This document shows, one piece after another, positions 13,926-15,124 of a stretch of 15,124 nt of DNA (positions are counted from its first letter, which is position 1; the number at the start of each line of letters is the position of its first letter). This stretch comes from DATARH01 sp035534855. GTDB taxonomy: Bacteria > Pseudomonadota > Alphaproteobacteria > ATCC43930 > CGMCC-115725. The DNA lies in contig DATLRD010000059.1 of the NCBI GenBank assembly GCA_035534855.1, forward strand, positions 1-15,124. Direction: 5' to 3'. The notes under the pieces are model-generated. The model saw only the letters and a program-made list of their open reading frames with translations, ran no database searches and was not told the origin of the DNA. The position numbers and the translations under genes were made by a program.

Positions 13926-14023
13926 GCCTAGTTCTATAGCACGGCGGTGCTTATTTTCGGGATCACGACCTATAAAATGCCGATTTTCCTTTACTAATAG
14001 GCATAGACCCCCTAATTTATAGG
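13926..14023. repeat. Inverted repeats in the att-int spacer (possible integrase/excisionase sites)
   Basis: CCGCC (13925-13929) and GGCGG (13943-13947) flank GTTCTATAGC. CCTATAAA (13969-13976) is the exact inverse of TTTATAGG (14016-14023), and a related AATAGGCAT lies between them near 13996-14004. The stretch is much more AT-rich than its surroundings. Arm-type integrase and excisionase sites are usually placed here; that role is inferred. Confidence 0.45.
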
Positions 14024-14030
14024 CGCATCT

Positions 14031-14056
14031 AAAAAACGGCGCGGGGTTCGCCGCGC
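14031..14056 (-). terminator. Terminator-like hairpin upstream of the integrase, facing left
   Basis: GCGCGG (14039-14044) and CCGCGC (14051-14056) form a GC-rich stem. Read on the minus strand it ends in CG then TTTTTT (14031-14036), the form of an intrinsic terminator for leftward transcription. On the plus strand it is followed only by TTATTTAT. No minus-strand gene is visible between it and the integrase start, so its client is unclear. Confidence 0.5.
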
Positions 14057-14083
14057 TTATTTATCGCTTATTTGGAGGGATTG

Positions 14084-15124
14084 ATGCCCACCCCAAAACT
14101 GACCAAAGCGGTCATCGAGAAGATCGCGGCGCCGGACCCGAGCGGGAACCAGCGGATCGTCTGGGACGCCGACCTGAAGGGCTTTGGCCTGCTGGTCAGC
14201 GGCAAGACCGACGCCAAGACATACGTGGTGCAGCGGCGCCTGCCGGACGGGCGCACCCGACGGCTGACCATAGGCGCGGTAGGGGAGTTCGACCGGGTCG
14301 AGGACGCCCGGCGCAAGGCCGGGACGCTGCTGCTCGGGCTGCGTGACGGAAAGGACCCGAAGGCGGAGAGGCGCAAGGCCGCGGCCCGCGACCGGACGCT
14401 CCGCTACTGGCTCGACAGCTATCTGACCGCCCGGAAGGACCTGCGGGAGCGCAGCGTCGAAGAATACCGGCGCGGTGTGACGCGACACCTAGAGCCGTGG
14501 TTAGACCGGCCGCTGCGCGAGATCACCCCCGACATGGTCGAGGACAAGCACGCCGCGATCGGCAAGTCGGCGGGGCCGGCCGCGGCGAACGGGACGATGC
14601 GCGCGCTGCGGGCCATGTGGAACTTCGCGCTCGACCGCGACGGCACACTGGCGGCCAATCCGGTGCGCCGCCTCAAGCGGGCCTGGTTCGACACACCGCC
14701 CCGGACCAGGATGGTCAGGACCGACGAGCTGCCCCGGTTTTATACGGCCGTCGACGCACTGCCAAATCACGCGGCGGCGGACTATCTGAAGTTGCTGCTG
14801 TTCACCGGCCTGAGGCGCCGCGAGGCTGCCGCGCTGCGCTGGGACGAGGTGGACCTAGCGGCCCGCGTGATGCGCCTGCCGGCCACCAAGACCAAGGCAA
14901 AGCGCAAGCTCGACCTCCCGATGTCGGATTTCGTCCGCGACCTCCTGATAAGCCGTCGCGCGATCGGCAACGACGGCGGCTGGGTGTTCGGAGCCAACAG
15001 CGCCAGCGGGCACATAGAGGAACCTAAGGGTGCGCTCGCGGCGGTCGCCAAGGCGGCGGGAATAAGCGTATCCGCACACGATCTGAGGCGAACATTCGTG
15101 ACCGTCGCCGAGGGCACCGACATT
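14084..15124 (+). CDS. int: Tyrosine-type integrase (site-specific recombinase), 3' end beyond window
   Basis: 347 residues are visible and the frame is open at the window end. An N-terminal arm-binding domain (about 1-95; WDADLKGFGLLVSGKTDAKT, then YVVQRRLPDGRTRRLTIG) is typical of island and P4-like integrases. A SAM-like core-binding domain follows (about 105-195, TLRYWLDSYL to DRDGTLAANPVRRL), then the catalytic domain. Seen catalytic residues are Arg244 in LFTGLRRREAAAL, a Lys in ATKTKAKRKLDLPM (about 269-275) and His332/Arg335 in AHDLRRTF. The second His/Trp and the nucleophilic Tyr should lie some 40-50 residues further, outside the window. The start at 14084 has GGAGG at 14074-14078. 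It lies 170 bp from the tRNA fragment and would catalyse integration and excision there. Confidence 0.93.
   Translation, partial: MPTPKLTKAVIEKIAAPDPSGNQRIVWDADLKGFGLLVSGKTDAKTYVVQRRLPDGRTRRLTIGAVGEFDRVEDARRKAGTLLLGLRDGKDPKAERRKAAARDRTLRYWLDSYLTARKDLRERSVEEYRRGVTRHLEPWLDRPLREITPDMVEDKHAAIGKSAGPAAANGTMRALRAMWNFALDRDGTLAANPVRRLKRAWFDTPPRTRMVRTDELPRFYTAVDALPNHAAADYLKLLLFTGLRRREAAALRWDEVDLAARVMRLPATKTKAKRKLDLPMSDFVRDLLISRRAIGNDGGWVFGANSASGHIEEPKGALAAVAKAAGISVSAHDLRRTFVTVAEGTDI

Larger units (their letters stand above)
13905..15124. mobile_element. Left edge of a tRNA-integrated element (genomic island or prophage)
   Basis: The tRNA 3' fragment changes to non-tRNA sequence at about 13905-13913, and a tyrosine integrase gene begins 170 bp further and reads away from the junction to the window end. 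This is the classic arrangement of an att site with its integrase. The element continues past 15124, so its size, cargo and type (ICE, island or phage) cannot be judged. Confidence 0.75.

Noticed and set aside
13868..13950. Complete tRNA gene on the minus strand
   Set aside because: Only positions 32-76 can be folded. The upstream bases do not supply the 5' acceptor strand, D arm or 5' anticodon-stem strand.
1..15124. CRISPR array, defence system or rRNA genes
   Set aside because: No regularly spaced repeats, cas or nuclease-type defence genes, or rRNA-like stretches were seen anywhere in the window.

Overview
The window is high-GC DNA, most likely from an alphaproteobacterium. The evidence is the TamA/TamB pair, the form of the mer genes (merT-merP-merF plus a glutathione-reductase-like flavoprotein and a MerA without its NmerA domain) and a tRNA-Arg-type 3' end with encoded CCA. 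This placement is inference from gene style. Genes from the mer promoter to tamA lie mainly on the minus strand.

Layout. (1) 1-3195 is a mercury-resistance locus. merR is on the plus strand. merT, merP, merF, a class I pyridine nucleotide-disulfide oxidoreductase and merA run divergently on the minus strand from a MerR-type promoter with a 19-bp spacer and a perfect 21-bp dyad. merA is cut off just after its redox-active cysteine pair by the end of a deleted IS3-family remnant, so the locus keeps regulator and uptake genes but no complete mercuric reductase in view. (2) 3196-4440 is a mobile-element scar zone. It holds paired direct repeats resembling an IS end, one small HTH protein gene, and an IS5-family element cut off early in its transposase, with a large nested hairpin around the transposase start codon. 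(3) 4442-6890 holds, on the minus strand, a DUF1330 gene, then a luciferase-like flavin monooxygenase followed by a short-chain dehydrogenase that lacks the Asn, Ser and Tyr of the usual catalytic tetrad. (4) 6993-12904 is tamA-tamB, an outer-membrane protein assembly pair whose stop and start share one base. (5) 13165-13617 is a flavin-containing monooxygenase gene reduced in frame to its two ends. (6) From about 13868 rightwards is the edge of an integrated element: the 3' 45 nt of a tRNA-Arg-type gene with its terminator, a break inside the anticodon arm, a repeat-rich leader, and a tyrosine integrase gene that reads into the element and leaves the window.

How it fits together. The tamA-tamB pair looks like core chromosome. 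The mer locus and its neighbours look acquired and now decaying through IS activity. The right end is a tRNA integration junction. The most informative signals are the tRNA/integrase junction, the mer operon that lost its reductase by IS damage, the active-site-deficient SDR paired with a flavin monooxygenase, and the structured DNA around the IS5 and integrase starts.
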